From: an uncultured Salinimicrobium sp.
GTDB lineage: Bacteria > Bacteroidota > Bacteroidia > Flavobacteriales > Flavobacteriaceae
NCBI GenBank assembly: GCA_946887075.1
Contig: CAMPKA010000001.1
Location: forward strand, 248,001-312,000
Length of the DNA: 64,000 bases
Reading direction: 5' to 3'
Shown here: positions 6,651-16,947 of the stretch, in pieces
Position numbering within the stretch: the first letter of the stretch is position 1
Layout: every line of letters starts with the position of its first letter
The notes under the pieces: model-generated
What the model saw: only the letters and a program-made list of their open reading frames with translations
Databases searched by the model: none
What the model was told of the DNA's origin: nothing
Translations under genes and position numbers: made by a program

Positions 6651-9600
6651 TTAGTGTTTTTTAATCAACAACTTTGTGGCCACTTCATCAAAGGTAATTT
6701 CCAGCCCGTTGTCAACTTCTTCTGCAAGATCGAGGTTTGCAGTCAGGGTTTCGTTCTTAATATATTCAATATTTTGCTGGACGGCCTCCTCGACTTTGCC
6801 ATCCTTCTGTAGGGTCACATCTATCTTATCTGTCACTTCGAATCCGGAATCCTTACGAACATTTTGAATCCTGTTCACCAGTTCCCGGGCGATTCCCTCT
6901 TTCCTGAGGCTATCGGTAATCGTGACATCAAGGGCAACAGTGATATTCCCGGCACTTGCGACCAACCATCCCTCGATATCCTGAGAAGTTATCTCGACCT
7001 CATCAAGCCCTAAAGTAATATTTTTCCCGTTGAGTTCGATTTCAATCTGATTTTCCCGTTCCAGCTCCGCAATTTCACCTGGCCCCATTTCTCCGATCCG
7101 TTTCGCTACTGACCTCATGTCCTTCCCGAACCTAGGGCCCAATACTTTAAAATCCGGTTTTATCTGCTTCACCAAAATTCCAGAAGCATCGTCGATCAGC
7201 TCAAGGTCTTTGACATTGACCTCCGATTTAATCAAGTCAGCGACGGCCGATATCTCATCCCGCTGCCGCTCATCAAGAACAGGGATCATGATCCGCTGCA
7301 AAGGTTGTCTTACCTTGATCATTTCCTTTTTTCTCAGAGAGAGCACCAGGGATGAAATCGTCTGGGCTTTCTGCATCTGTCTCTCGAGATTCCTGTTGAT
7401 CCAGTCTTCCCTGAACCTGGGAAATTCGGCTAAGTGGACACTGTCAAAATTTTCTTTGCTCGTGATACTGTTAAGGTCCCGGTATAACCGGTCCATGTAA
7501 AAGGGTGCCAGTGGAGCACCCAGCTTCGAGATATTCAGTAGACAGGTATATAGGGTTTGATACGCCGAAATTTTGTCTGGACCATAGTCCCCCTTCCAAA
7601 ACCGTCTTCTACACAACCTAACGTACCAATTGCTCAGGTTTTCCTGTAGGAAATCTGCTATCGCTCTTGCCGCTTTTGTAGGTTCGTACTGCTCATAAAA
7701 AACATCAACCTGTTCCGTTAGCGAATTCAGCTCAGAAAGAATCCACCTGTCTATTTCGGGGCGTTTTTGGATGGGCAGTTCCGGCTCGGAATAGGTGAAT
7801 CCGTCTATATTCGCGTAAAGAGAAAAGAAGGAATAGGTGTTGTAAAGGGTCCCAAAGAACTTCCGCCTAACCTCTGATATACCCTGAATGTCGAATCGAA
7901 GATTATCCCAGGGATTGGCATTCGAGATCAAATACCACCTTGTGGCATCTGGGCCGAATGCTGCCAGGGTTTCAAAGGGATCTACAGCATTACCAAGCCT
8001 CTTGGACATTTTCTGGCCGTTCTTGTCGAGGACCAGCCCATTGGATACAACATTCTTGTACGCCACATCATCAAAGATCATTGTGGCGATGGCATGTAAA
8101 GTATAGAACCAGCCTCTGGTCTGGTCCACCCCTTCCGCAATGAAGTCTGCCTTCCTCCAAACTTTCTCAACCTTTTCCTCATTCTCGAAAGGATAGTGCC
8201 ACTGCGCATAAGGCATGGAACCGGAATCAAACCAGACATCGATCAAATCTGATTCCCGCCGCATAGGCTTTCCCGAATCCGATACCAAAACGATCTGATC
8301 GACCACATTCTTGTGGAGGTCGATCAGATCGTAATTTTCGTCGCTCATATTGCCGACCTCGAAATCCTCAAAGAGATCCTTCTTCATCAATCCTGCAGTG
8401 ACCGATTTTTGGATTTCTCTCCTGAGTTCCTCGACTGAACCAATCATGATCTCTTCCTTTCCGTCCTCTGTTCTCCATATAGGAAGCGGTACCCCCCAAT
8501 ATCTCGAGCGGGAAAGGTTCCAGTCATTGGCATTAGCCAGCCAGTTACCAAACCGTCCTTCTCCTGTGGATTTGGGCTTCCAATTGATCTGCTGGTTTAA
8601 CTCGTACATCCGGTCCTTGAAAGCTGTCGCCTTTATAAACCAGGAATCCAGAGGGTAATACAGGATAGGCTTGTCAGTTCTCCAGCAGTTGGGGTAGCTG
8701 TGGACATACTTCTCGACCTTAAAGGCGCGGTTCTCTTCCTTCAATTTTATCGCGATTTCCACATCCACTGATTTCTCAGGAGCCTCCCCGTCTGGATAAT
8801 ATTCATTTTTGACATATTTCCCTGCCAATTCCCCCACTTCCGGGCGAAATTTCCCCTGTAGGTCTACAAGGGGAACCAGATTGTCATTCTCATCCATTAC
8901 CAGAAGAGGAGGAATTTCAGGGCTGGCCTGTTTGGCCACCATGGCATCATCAGCACCAAAAGTTGGTGCGGTGTGTACAATCCCGGTTCCATCCTCGGTC
9001 GTGACAAAATCTCCGGCGATTATCCGAAATGCGTGCTCCGGATTCTGATACGGCTGTACATAAGGCAGGAGCTGTTCATAAGTGATTCCTACCAGTCTTT
9101 TTCCTGGAAAGCTTTTTCCCACAAAATAAGGGATCTTGTCTCCCTGGCGGAAGGGCTTAAGCGCGTCCTCCTCCCCGACCTTCTTATATTTTTTGTCAAA
9201 TTGTTTCTCAACCAGGCTTTCTGCAACCACAACGGTGATCGGTTGAAAAGTATACTGATTATAGGTCTTGACCGTAGTGTATGCTATTTCGGGACCTACG
9301 GTAAGGGCTGTATTCGAAGGAAGTGTCCAGGGGGTTGTGGTCCAGGCTATAAAATAAAGTTCCCCTCCTAAATCTGAAAGAAAATCCGGCAGGGTCTCCT
9401 TTCTTGCCCTGAACATAGCGGTAACCGTCGTGTCGGTCACATCGCGGTACGTCCCCGGCTGGTTCAATTCGTGAGAACTCAGGCCGGTACCAGCCTTCGG
9501 AGAGTATGGCTGGATGGTATAACCCTTATAGATGAGCCCCTTTTTATAAATCTGGGAGAGCAGCCACCAGACGCTTTCCATGTATTTTGATTTATAGGTG

Positions 9601-10052
9601 ATATAAGGATCCTTCATATCCACCCAATACCCCATTTTTTCGGTGAGATCGTTCCAGACATCAGTATATCGCATCACCGCATTCCTGCAGGCATCATTGT
9701 ATTCCTCTACAGAGATCTTTTGACCAATGTCTTCCTTGGTTATCCCCAGTTCCTTTTCAACCCCTAGTTCAATAGGGAGGCCATGGGTATCCCAACCTGC
9801 CTTCCTCTTAACCTGAAAACCTTTTTGGGTTCTGTACCTGCAGAAGATATCCTTGATTGTCCTGGCCATCACATGGTGGATCCCGGGCAGGCCGTTAGCC
9901 GAGGGAGGTCCCTCAAAAAAAACAAAGGGCTCAGCGCCCTCACGTGAACTGACGCTCTTCTCAAAAACTTCATTTTCCTTCCAGAATTGCAGAATTTCTT
10001 CTGCGATTTTTGGAAGGTCAAGTTCTTTATATTCAGCGAACTTCATACTCAT
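6651..10052 (-). CDS. ileS: Isoleucyl-tRNA synthetase (eukaryote-like type)
   Basis: A 1133-residue class I synthetase charging tRNA-Ile. The HIGH-type motif is GIHH (57-60) within PPSANGLPGIHHV, and the second signature is KMSKR (681-685) in KMSKRLGN. The inserted editing (CP1) domain spans roughly 200-420, and there is a long C-terminal tRNA-binding region without the zinc-binding Cys cluster that ends bacterial-type IleRS. The length, GLPGIHH and KMSKR (not KMSKS) place it in the eukaryote-like/type 2 class associated with mupirocin tolerance. The first ATG follows a purine-rich stretch (AGGATAAA); a second in-frame ATG two codons in is also possible. Confidence 0.97.
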   Translation of the reverse strand: MSMKFAEYKELDLPKIAEEILQFWKENEVFEKSVSSREGAEPFVFFEGPPSANGLPGIHHVMARTIKDIFCRYRTQKGFQVKRKAGWDTHGLPIELGVEKELGITKEDIGQKISVEEYNDACRNAVMRYTDVWNDLTEKMGYWVDMKDPYITYKSKYMESVWWLLSQIYKKGLIYKGYTIQPYSPKAGTGLSSHELNQPGTYRDVTDTTVTAMFRARKETLPDFLSDLGGELYFIAWTTTPWTLPSNTALTVGPEIAYTTVKTYNQYTFQPITVVVAESLVEKQFDKKYKKVGEEDALKPFRQGDKIPYFVGKSFPGKRLVGITYEQLLPYVQPYQNPEHAFRIIAGDFVTTEDGTGIVHTAPTFGADDAMVAKQASPEIPPLLVMDENDNLVPLVDLQGKFRPEVGELAGKYVKNEYYPDGEAPEKSVDVEIAIKLKEENRAFKVEKYVHSYPNCWRTDKPILYYPLDSWFIKATAFKDRMYELNQQINWKPKSTGEGRFGNWLANANDWNLSRSRYWGVPLPIWRTEDGKEEIMIGSVEELRREIQKSVTAGLMKKDLFEDFEVGNMSDENYDLIDLHKNVVDQIVLVSDSGKPMRRESDLIDVWFDSGSMPYAQWHYPFENEEKVEKVWRKADFIAEGVDQTRGWFYTLHAIATMIFDDVAYKNVVSNGLVLDKNGQKMSKRLGNAVDPFETLAAFGPDATRWYLISNANPWDNLRFDIQGISEVRRKFFGTLYNTYSFFSLYANIDGFTYSEPELPIQKRPEIDRWILSELNSLTEQVDVFYEQYEPTKAARAIADFLQENLSNWYVRLCRRRFWKGDYGPDKISAYQTLYTCLLNISKLGAPLAPFYMDRLYRDLNSITSKENFDSVHLAEFPRFREDWINRNLERQMQKAQTISSLVLSLRKKEMIKVRQPLQRIMIPVLDERQRDEISAVADLIKSEVNVKDLELIDDASGILVKQIKPDFKVLGPRFGKDMRSVAKRIGEMGPGEIAELERENQIEIELNGKNITLGLDEVEITSQDIEGWLVASAGNITVALDVTITDSLRKEGIARELVNRIQNVRKDSGFEVTDKIDVTLQKDGKVEEAVQQNIEYIKNETLTANLDLAEEVDNGLEITFDEVATKLLIKKH

Positions 10053-10219
10053 TTTATCCTGCTTTCTTGTAGCGTCGCGAAAATAAGGAATTTTGCCAAA
10101 TCCACGGCCTTATTGAAATAAAACTGTAGCTCTTTTCAGACTTTTGCTGGATGCGCCTCAAAAGCCTGTTCAGGATCCAGGATGATATATCTTGTACTGT
10201 TGCTGGAGAGGAAAGAATA

Positions 10220-12619
10220 TCAAAAGCTGTACCTCAGACCAAGGATAAGATTTCTTCCGGCTGCGGCGATCCCGGAGGAGTAGGTCCGGTATCTTTGGTC
10301 CGTGAGGTTTTCCAGAGCACCTGTGGCCAAAAGGTCTTCCGATATTTTCGCTGATGCGGAAAAATTGAGGGTATACCATCGAGGGGCATAGGGATTCCCC
10401 GATTTATCGAGAGCATAGAGATAAGGTTTGTCCCGTTCGGAAGGTGCCAGCTCCTCATATGGGATTTCCCCGTTGTAGTCAGTGAATAAATCAAATTTCA
10501 GGGTTCGGTTCTGCCATACCAGGTGTGCACTTCCAAAGAACGGGCTGGCGTGACGAAGCGGTGCCTGGGTTCCGTCATCCTGTTCTTCCTCCCCCTCAAT
10601 GATACTCATCCTGCCCTTGAAATAGACCGAAGGAGAAAAATTCACCTTCATTCCTGCTTCAAACCCATAGACGTAGGCCCGTGCAGTATTCTGAATTGCC
10701 TGCACGCGACTCGGCTCCCCCTGGTAATCGATGATCGTTCTTCCGTCCAGGCTGAAATCCCGCCGTACGAGAGCATCATCGAGGTAGGTGTAATATCCGG
10801 CCAGGTTAAGCATAAGGATTCCTTCGAAATCAAGAGCTGCAATGAGTTCACCATTGTACGCATATTCCGGCGAAAGGTTGGGATTTGGAACCACCACAAG
10901 ACCCGGGGCAGAGTCAAAGACCTTGCCTACATCATCGATGTTGGGCGCCCTAAATGCTGTTGTGAAATTCAGTTTCCATCGCAAAAACCTGCTTTGTCGC
11001 CAGCTTATTCCAGTACTTCCGGTTAGCGCCCCGGTTCTCATACGGGCATCTTCAAAGGGAAGGTCGTACCATTGCTCCTCAAATTCCGCATCCAACGCGA
11101 CAAAACTGTATCGTGCTCCCGTTTGAAGTGTCAAATCTCTTGCAAGCTGCCATTGCAGGCTGCCATAGGCTCCCAGGGACTGCCAGGAGGAACCGGTCGG
11201 ATATCTTGATGCTCCTCTAACGGCAGTGTTCAAATCGATATTCGTCTCAGTTCCCTTTGAGATCAAGGTGTTGATGAGGTACTCCAAACCGTAGAACAAT
11301 TCATGTTTCCCCAGGTCTTTTTCAAAATCCACGTTGATCGACCAGGCATCGAGATGTTCTTCAGTTTCATAGCGGATGTTTTGCCCATAATCTCTGTCAT
11401 GCCTGCTTTCTTCAAACATCTGATAGGAGGCCGTAAGGTTGGCCTGGTCATAGTATCTGGTCTCCTCCTCATTGTGAATCCCAAATCTGGTCTGAAGCCA
11501 CTGCTGCGGTCCATAGTACCATTGCGCCGCGGCCAACTGGCCGTCTCTCTTGCGATAGAGTCGATCATACCGGGGATAATCCGAAGTGGTGGAGTAGATC
11601 AGGCTCAGTTCCAGATCCCACGCTTCTGCCGGACGATATCTGACTTTCTCGAGCAGATTTAACTGGCTGTAAGCGGTCGGAACCTGCACGAGGGGGTCCG
11701 GGTTGGCCAGGGTGATATCCTTACCTTCGCGTCTTGCTGCATATTCATATCTGAGATATTCCTCAGGACCGTGGGAGCCCATTCGCAGGTGATCAAAATC
11801 AGAATAGCTCACCCCCGATAGCCAGGACCAATTCTGATTGGCCACATTTAGGTCGACATGCCCTGTCATCTCCTGATTCGCGGAGGAATAGCGGGTGTAT
11901 GCGCTACCGGAAACCATCGTCCCCCCCGTGGAAAATTGGGGACGCAAGGTGTAAAAATTCATCACCCCACCAATGGCATCACTTCCGTAGATGACCGATC
12001 CGGGTCCGAGGATGACCTCTGTCTCTGCCACCGACAAAGGGTCGATTGAAATAATATTCTGAACATTTCCTCCTCTGAAAATGGCTGTGTTCATGCGTAC
12101 GCCATCAACCGTGATCAATAATCGGTTGGTAGCGAATCCTCGGATCATGGGACTCCCCCCTCCAAGCTGACTTTTCTGAACAAAGACCTGTCCATTCTGC
12201 TGGAGAAGATCCGCGGAAGTTTGGGGACTGCTGAACAGGATATCTTTCCGGGAAATGGTGATCACCTTCTTCGGAACCTTCTTCTTTTCTTGTTCGAAAC
12301 CAGAAATCGAAAGAACCACTTCCTGAAGCATGGTCTCGTTAGGGCTCAAAAGCACGATCCCCTTGTTTCGCAGGATCTGGGACTTTGTGGTCCTGAGCAT
12401 CTCATGGGAAACATGTTTAAAGTAGAGAGGTTCGGACCGGGAAAACCCGGAAATATCTGCTTCCCCGTCGAAATTCGTCAGCCTGCTGACGGACTGATCT
12501 CCATTGTAGATCACGACGTTGAATACGGGCTCCCTCGACTCCCTGTCAAGTACACGGACCGTCTGAGCGTTTGAAACCTGAACAACAAATAAGAGGATCA
12601 TCAAAATCGTAAAGCGCAT
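10220..12619 (-). CDS. TonB-dependent outer-membrane receptor (heme/hemoglobin-receptor-like)
   Basis: A 799-residue protein with a signal peptide (1-18, ending VSNAQ), an N-terminal carboxypeptidase-regulatory-like domain (about 20-100), a plug domain (about 125-240, with QLGGGSPMIRGFATNRLL and GPGSVIYGSDAIGGVMNF), and a beta barrel ending in the outer-membrane targeting signature GLRYSF. The plug resembles heme/hemoglobin-type receptors, but the ligand cannot be read from sequence. There is no SusD partner, so it is not a SusC-type glycan importer. Its ATG overlaps the recO stop (TGATG), so it is co-translated with recO. Confidence 0.93.
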   Translation of the reverse strand: MRFTILMILLFVVQVSNAQTVRVLDRESREPVFNVVIYNGDQSVSRLTNFDGEADISGFSRSEPLYFKHVSHEMLRTTKSQILRNKGIVLLSPNETMLQEVVLSISGFEQEKKKVPKKVITISRKDILFSSPQTSADLLQQNGQVFVQKSQLGGGSPMIRGFATNRLLITVDGVRMNTAIFRGGNVQNIISIDPLSVAETEVILGPGSVIYGSDAIGGVMNFYTLRPQFSTGGTMVSGSAYTRYSSANQEMTGHVDLNVANQNWSWLSGVSYSDFDHLRMGSHGPEEYLRYEYAARREGKDITLANPDPLVQVPTAYSQLNLLEKVRYRPAEAWDLELSLIYSTTSDYPRYDRLYRKRDGQLAAAQWYYGPQQWLQTRFGIHNEEETRYYDQANLTASYQMFEESRHDRDYGQNIRYETEEHLDAWSINVDFEKDLGKHELFYGLEYLINTLISKGTETNIDLNTAVRGASRYPTGSSWQSLGAYGSLQWQLARDLTLQTGARYSFVALDAEFEEQWYDLPFEDARMRTGALTGSTGISWRQSRFLRWKLNFTTAFRAPNIDDVGKVFDSAPGLVVVPNPNLSPEYAYNGELIAALDFEGILMLNLAGYYTYLDDALVRRDFSLDGRTIIDYQGEPSRVQAIQNTARAYVYGFEAGMKVNFSPSVYFKGRMSIIEGEEEQDDGTQAPLRHASPFFGSAHLVWQNRTLKFDLFTDYNGEIPYEELAPSERDKPYLYALDKSGNPYAPRWYTLNFSASAKISEDLLATGALENLTDQRYRTYSSGIAAAGRNLILGLRYSF

Positions 12620-13335
12620 CAGCTGAAAATCTCGTTTAAAACCGCCAGGGATCTGGGCTTCTGGAAACCCTGCAGGTGTATCTGATAATATCGAAGCATC
12701 ATTTGCAGGAATCCAGCCCTTACGGATTGATTTAATTTGACAGCATGAAGTTCATCAAAGTCTATGCCCAACAACCTTCTGAGTAGAGGTACATTCTCGT
12801 CCGATATACAGTTGTCCCCGGTGCTGGTGTGCCGGAAGGTACCGTCCTGGAGATCAAACACCGCCCCCGTTGTGGAGATATCAGGCTCAAAACCAAGGTA
12901 TCTGGTCAGTTTCACCAGGAAAAGCAGATGGAAATTGGGCTGCTGCGGCTGAGCATCATACCAGATCAGCGATTGTTCCAGAAACTGAAAAAGCGGGGTA
13001 TTCCTCTCCTCTTCCTTTACTGCGGCACTGAGTACTTCTGCCAAAAAGATCAAGACACTTGACTTCACCACGTCCGTATGGAGCGTACGAAAGCCGCAGG
13101 AAACCCTGGCTTCCTTCAGGTATTCCATACTGCCCTTATCCCTGTGCCATCCCACAATATCCAGGAGCGTAAGCACCTGAAACATGGCAACTCTTAACTT
13201 CCCCTTCCTCGACTTCAGAATTCCCCTAAGGAGGTAAGTCTTAAGGCCACTCTCCTCTGTGAAACATTTGACAATAAGATCGGACTCCCCATATTTGAGG
13301 GTGGAAAAGACGACTGCCTTGGTGTTGATGAGCAT
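12619..13335 (-). CDS. recO: DNA repair protein RecO
   Basis: A 238-residue protein that loads RecA together with RecF/RecR in gap repair. The N terminus (MLINTKAVVFSTLKYGESD) forms the OB-fold strand typical of RecO, and the helical C-terminal part holds the family run KLTRYLGFEPD (about 167-177). The CxxC zinc pairs of some RecO proteins are not present. It is the first gene of a recO - TonB receptor pair. Confidence 0.9.
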   Translation of the reverse strand: MLINTKAVVFSTLKYGESDLIVKCFTEESGLKTYLLRGILKSRKGKLRVAMFQVLTLLDIVGWHRDKGSMEYLKEARVSCGFRTLHTDVVKSSVLIFLAEVLSAAVKEEERNTPLFQFLEQSLIWYDAQPQQPNFHLLFLVKLTRYLGFEPDISTTGAVFDLQDGTFRHTSTGDNCISDENVPLLRRLLGIDFDELHAVKLNQSVRAGFLQMMLRYYQIHLQGFQKPRSLAVLNEIFS

Positions 13336-13351
13336 AGCGTGTAGAACAGCC

Positions 13352-13374
13352 CCGGAATCCTTATGAAATTCCGG
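13352..13374. terminator. Hairpin between gdhA and recO
   Basis: CCGGAAT (13352-13358) and ATTCCGG (13368-13374) form a perfect 7-bp stem with a 9-base loop, just past the gdhA stop. No T-tract follows on either strand, so it may be a processing or stability element instead of an intrinsic terminator. Confidence 0.4.
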
Positions 13375-13395
13375 TTGATCAATTACTCCAGTGTC

Positions 13396-14760
<1,365 letters not shown>

Positions 14761-14787
14761 TTACGAAAACGTTTTATTAATTCCCTG

Positions 14788-14795
14788 CAAATATA
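14788..14795 (-). promoter_or_regulatory. -7 promoter box for gdhA
   Basis: Minus-strand TATATTTG, an exact TAnnTTTG match, about 49 bases before the gdhA start. No clear -33 TTG partner. Confidence 0.45.
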
Positions 14796-14897
14796 GCGTA
14801 TCTACATTGATTGGTTCTGAATATTTTGTTATTCCTTGGGTCTCAAAAGAATTTTGGAGGGTCTCCCAAGGGGAAGAATTTCTTTGGTCATTATTCC

Positions 14898-14905
14898 TAT
14901 ATTTG
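14898..14905 (+). promoter_or_regulatory. -7 promoter box for the outer-membrane-like gene
   Basis: TATATTTG, an exact TAnnTTTG match 20 bases before the chosen ATG at 14926. It supports that start over an upstream in-frame ATG at 14836, which lies before the promoter. Confidence 0.45.
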
Positions 14906-14925
14906 TCGCAGACGCGAATTCTTCT

Positions 14926-15708
14926 ATGGCCAAGATCTTCAAACTTTTACTTCCTTTCCTGATGGTGTCGTGGGGTGGGATGTCCAATGCCTTGGCACAG
15001 GTCGGAATGGTCGGTCAGGAAATCGGGATAGTAGGTGGGCCGATCGCTTATTTTTCAGATTATGGCCTTCGATACGACATGAACACGAACACCGGGAACA
15101 CCGGAACAGGTATAGGGATCGTTTACTATCTGAATTTCGCGTATAAGGCGGATTGTAATTGCTATGCAACCTACTCCTATTTCAATGACCATTTCCGGGT
15201 CAGGGCAGAAGCGGATTATCACTGGGGGCGGCTTAATCATTTTGGAGAGGTGGCCCAAAAGAATACAGTCGGGGGGAGACAGCTCAGAGCGATGGTCGGA
15301 AATATCAAGGCTGTGGAGCTGGGAGCCCATCTTGAATATTATCCGCTGAGCATCCGTGACTACACGGCCTTTGCCTATCCCATCTCACCCTACTTGAGTC
15401 TCGGAGCGAATTTTGTCAGCTTCGACCCTTACACCTTTTCCAAACTCGGTCCTCTTGACGACCCGAACAATGTCTTCCATGAATTCAGGGGATATATAGA
15501 TCAGGAGCCTCAATCAACCTGGTCCATCGTTCTTGGTGCCGGCCTGAGGTACAAACTTGATGTTTCCAGTGACCTGGTGATGAATCTTAACTGGAGATAT
15601 TATGATACGGACTGGCTCGACGGCCTGGACCACGAAAATCCCCAGAACAAATTCAACGATATGGTATTCTGGCTGAATTTTGGCTATATCTACTACCTGA
15701 ACTTCTGA
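14926..15708 (+). CDS. Flavobacterial outer-membrane-like protein (THC0290_0291-type, tentative)
   Basis: A 260-residue protein with a signal peptide (ending SNALAQ near residue 24), followed by aromatic-rich alternating strands and a final YIYYLNF, which fits a small beta barrel. It resembles a flavobacterial family I recall as THC0290_0291, often found beside gdhA and sometimes misnamed glutamate dehydrogenase; that match is from memory. No enzyme motif is present. The start is fixed by the signal peptide and the -7 box; the earlier ATG would add 30 residues with no family sense. It converges with the next gene with a 1-base gap. Confidence 0.65.
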   Translation: MAKIFKLLLPFLMVSWGGMSNALAQVGMVGQEIGIVGGPIAYFSDYGLRYDMNTNTGNTGTGIGIVYYLNFAYKADCNCYATYSYFNDHFRVRAEADYHWGRLNHFGEVAQKNTVGGRQLRAMVGNIKAVELGAHLEYYPLSIRDYTAFAYPISPYLSLGANFVSFDPYTFSKLGPLDDPNNVFHEFRGYIDQEPQSTWSIVLGAGLRYKLDVSSDLVMNLNWRYYDTDWLDGLDHENPQNKFNDMVFWLNFGYIYYLNF

Positions 15709-15709
15709 T

Positions 15710-16858
15710 TTAAGCCTTCTCCAGGGCCTGACGTAAATCCTCAACCAAATCAGCCTCATCCTCGATCCCCACGCTTAGCCTGATCAGGGAATCAACAACC
15801 CCGGTTTTCTGTCGTTCCTCGAACGGGATGGAGGCATGAGTCATACTCGCCGGATGACCGGCGAGGGATTCTACCCCTCCCAGGGATTCTGCAAGGGTGA
15901 AAACTTTTAACCTTTCAACAATTTTCACGGCACTCTGGAGGGTACCCTCCCTGGTTGTGAAGGAAATCATTCCCCCAAACCCATTCATCTGTTTTTTGGC
16001 GATGTGGTGGTTTGGATGGTTCTGCAACCCTGGCCAATATACCCGCTGTACCTCGGGGTGCCCGTCCAGAAATTCGGCAACAGCCGCAGCATTCTCACAA
16101 TGGCGCTGCATTCGGAGATGAAGCGTTTTTATCCCCCGGAGAACAAGAAAACTATCCTGAGGCCCACATACGGCACCGCTGGCATTCTGGATAAAATAAA
16201 GTTTTTCTGCCAACTCCTTATCCCTGACAACGAGGCTTCCCATTACAACATCGCTGTGACCACCAAGATATTTGGTAGCACTGTGCATCACAATATCGGC
16301 TCCCAGCTCCAGGGGCCGCTGCAAATAAGCAGTTGCAAAGGTATTGTCTACCGCAAGAAGCAGGTTATGTTTTTTCGTCAGCCTGGATACCGCCTCGATA
16401 TCAACGATGTTCATCATCGGGTTGGTGGGAGTTTCGAGCCAGATCATTTTCGTTTTTGCATTGATATGGTCCGCGATCTTATCCGGGTCCGACATGTCGA
16501 TAAAGTGGAATCTGATCCCCAGTTTTTCAAAGATTTGGGTAAACAGTCTATAGGATCCTCCATACAGGTCATTTCCTGAAATGATCTCGTCTCCGGGACT
16601 GAACAACTTAAGTACCGCATCCATGGCAGCCAGACCCGAGCCGAAAGCCAGTCCGTACTTCCCGTTTTCTATGCTTGCCAAAGCCCGTTCCAGGGCCGTT
16701 CTGGTCGGATTTCCGCTTCGGGAGTATTCGAATCCTTTGTGCCCTCCCGGGGTACTCTGTTTATAGGTGCTGGTTTGATATATTGGAGGCATAACAGCCC
16801 CATATGCGGGATCTACGTTTTCCTGCCCGCCGTGGATAGCTTTAGTGTTGAATTTCAT
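15710..16858 (-). CDS. Cystathionine gamma-synthase / lyase family PLP enzyme
   Basis: A 382-residue Cys/Met-metabolism PLP enzyme. The internal aldimine lysine is in HSATKYLGGHSD (about 193-204); the substrate-binding block YSRSGNPTR (about 45-53) and DNTFATAYLQRPLELGAD (about 170-187) are diagnostic. These features fit cystathionine gamma-synthase or gamma-lyase; the two cannot be separated by motif alone. The ATG giving MKFNTKAIHGG is chosen because three codons earlier there is only a TTG. It has a well-formed TTTG-N20-TACATTTG promoter overlapping that of the divergent lipoprotein gene. Confidence 0.9.
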   Translation of the reverse strand: MKFNTKAIHGGQENVDPAYGAVMPPIYQTSTYKQSTPGGHKGFEYSRSGNPTRTALERALASIENGKYGLAFGSGLAAMDAVLKLFSPGDEIISGNDLYGGSYRLFTQIFEKLGIRFHFIDMSDPDKIADHINAKTKMIWLETPTNPMMNIVDIEAVSRLTKKHNLLLAVDNTFATAYLQRPLELGADIVMHSATKYLGGHSDVVMGSLVVRDKELAEKLYFIQNASGAVCGPQDSFLVLRGIKTLHLRMQRHCENAAAVAEFLDGHPEVQRVYWPGLQNHPNHHIAKKQMNGFGGMISFTTREGTLQSAVKIVERLKVFTLAESLGGVESLAGHPASMTHASIPFEERQKTGVVDSLIRLSVGIEDEADLVEDLRQALEKA

Positions 16859-16877
16859 CCGAGACAATTTTAAGGAA

Positions 16878-16909
16878 CAAATGTAGTGTTCACTTTGTGC
16901 TTTCCCAAA
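16878..16909 (-). promoter_or_regulatory. Promoter of the cystathionine gamma-synthase-type gene
   Basis: On the minus strand: TTTG (16909-16906), 20-base spacer, TACATTTG (16885-16878), a full match to the Bacteroidota TTTG / TAnnTTTG consensus, 19 bases before the ATG. Confidence 0.7.
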
Positions 16910-16925
16910 ATAGCCTGTACCTTTC
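16894..16925 (+). promoter_or_regulatory. Probable promoter of the DUF3298-type lipoprotein gene
   Basis: TTTG (16894-16897), 20-base spacer, TACCTTTC (16918-16925; last base differs from consensus). It physically overlaps the divergent promoter on the other strand; the ATG lies 22 bases on. Confidence 0.5.
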
Positions 16926-16947
16926 AGAACAGTTTAACAATAGTTCC

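Noticed and set aside
14836..14925. Upstream start of the outer-membrane-like protein
   Set aside because: A signal peptide begins at the later ATG and a -7 box lies between the two.
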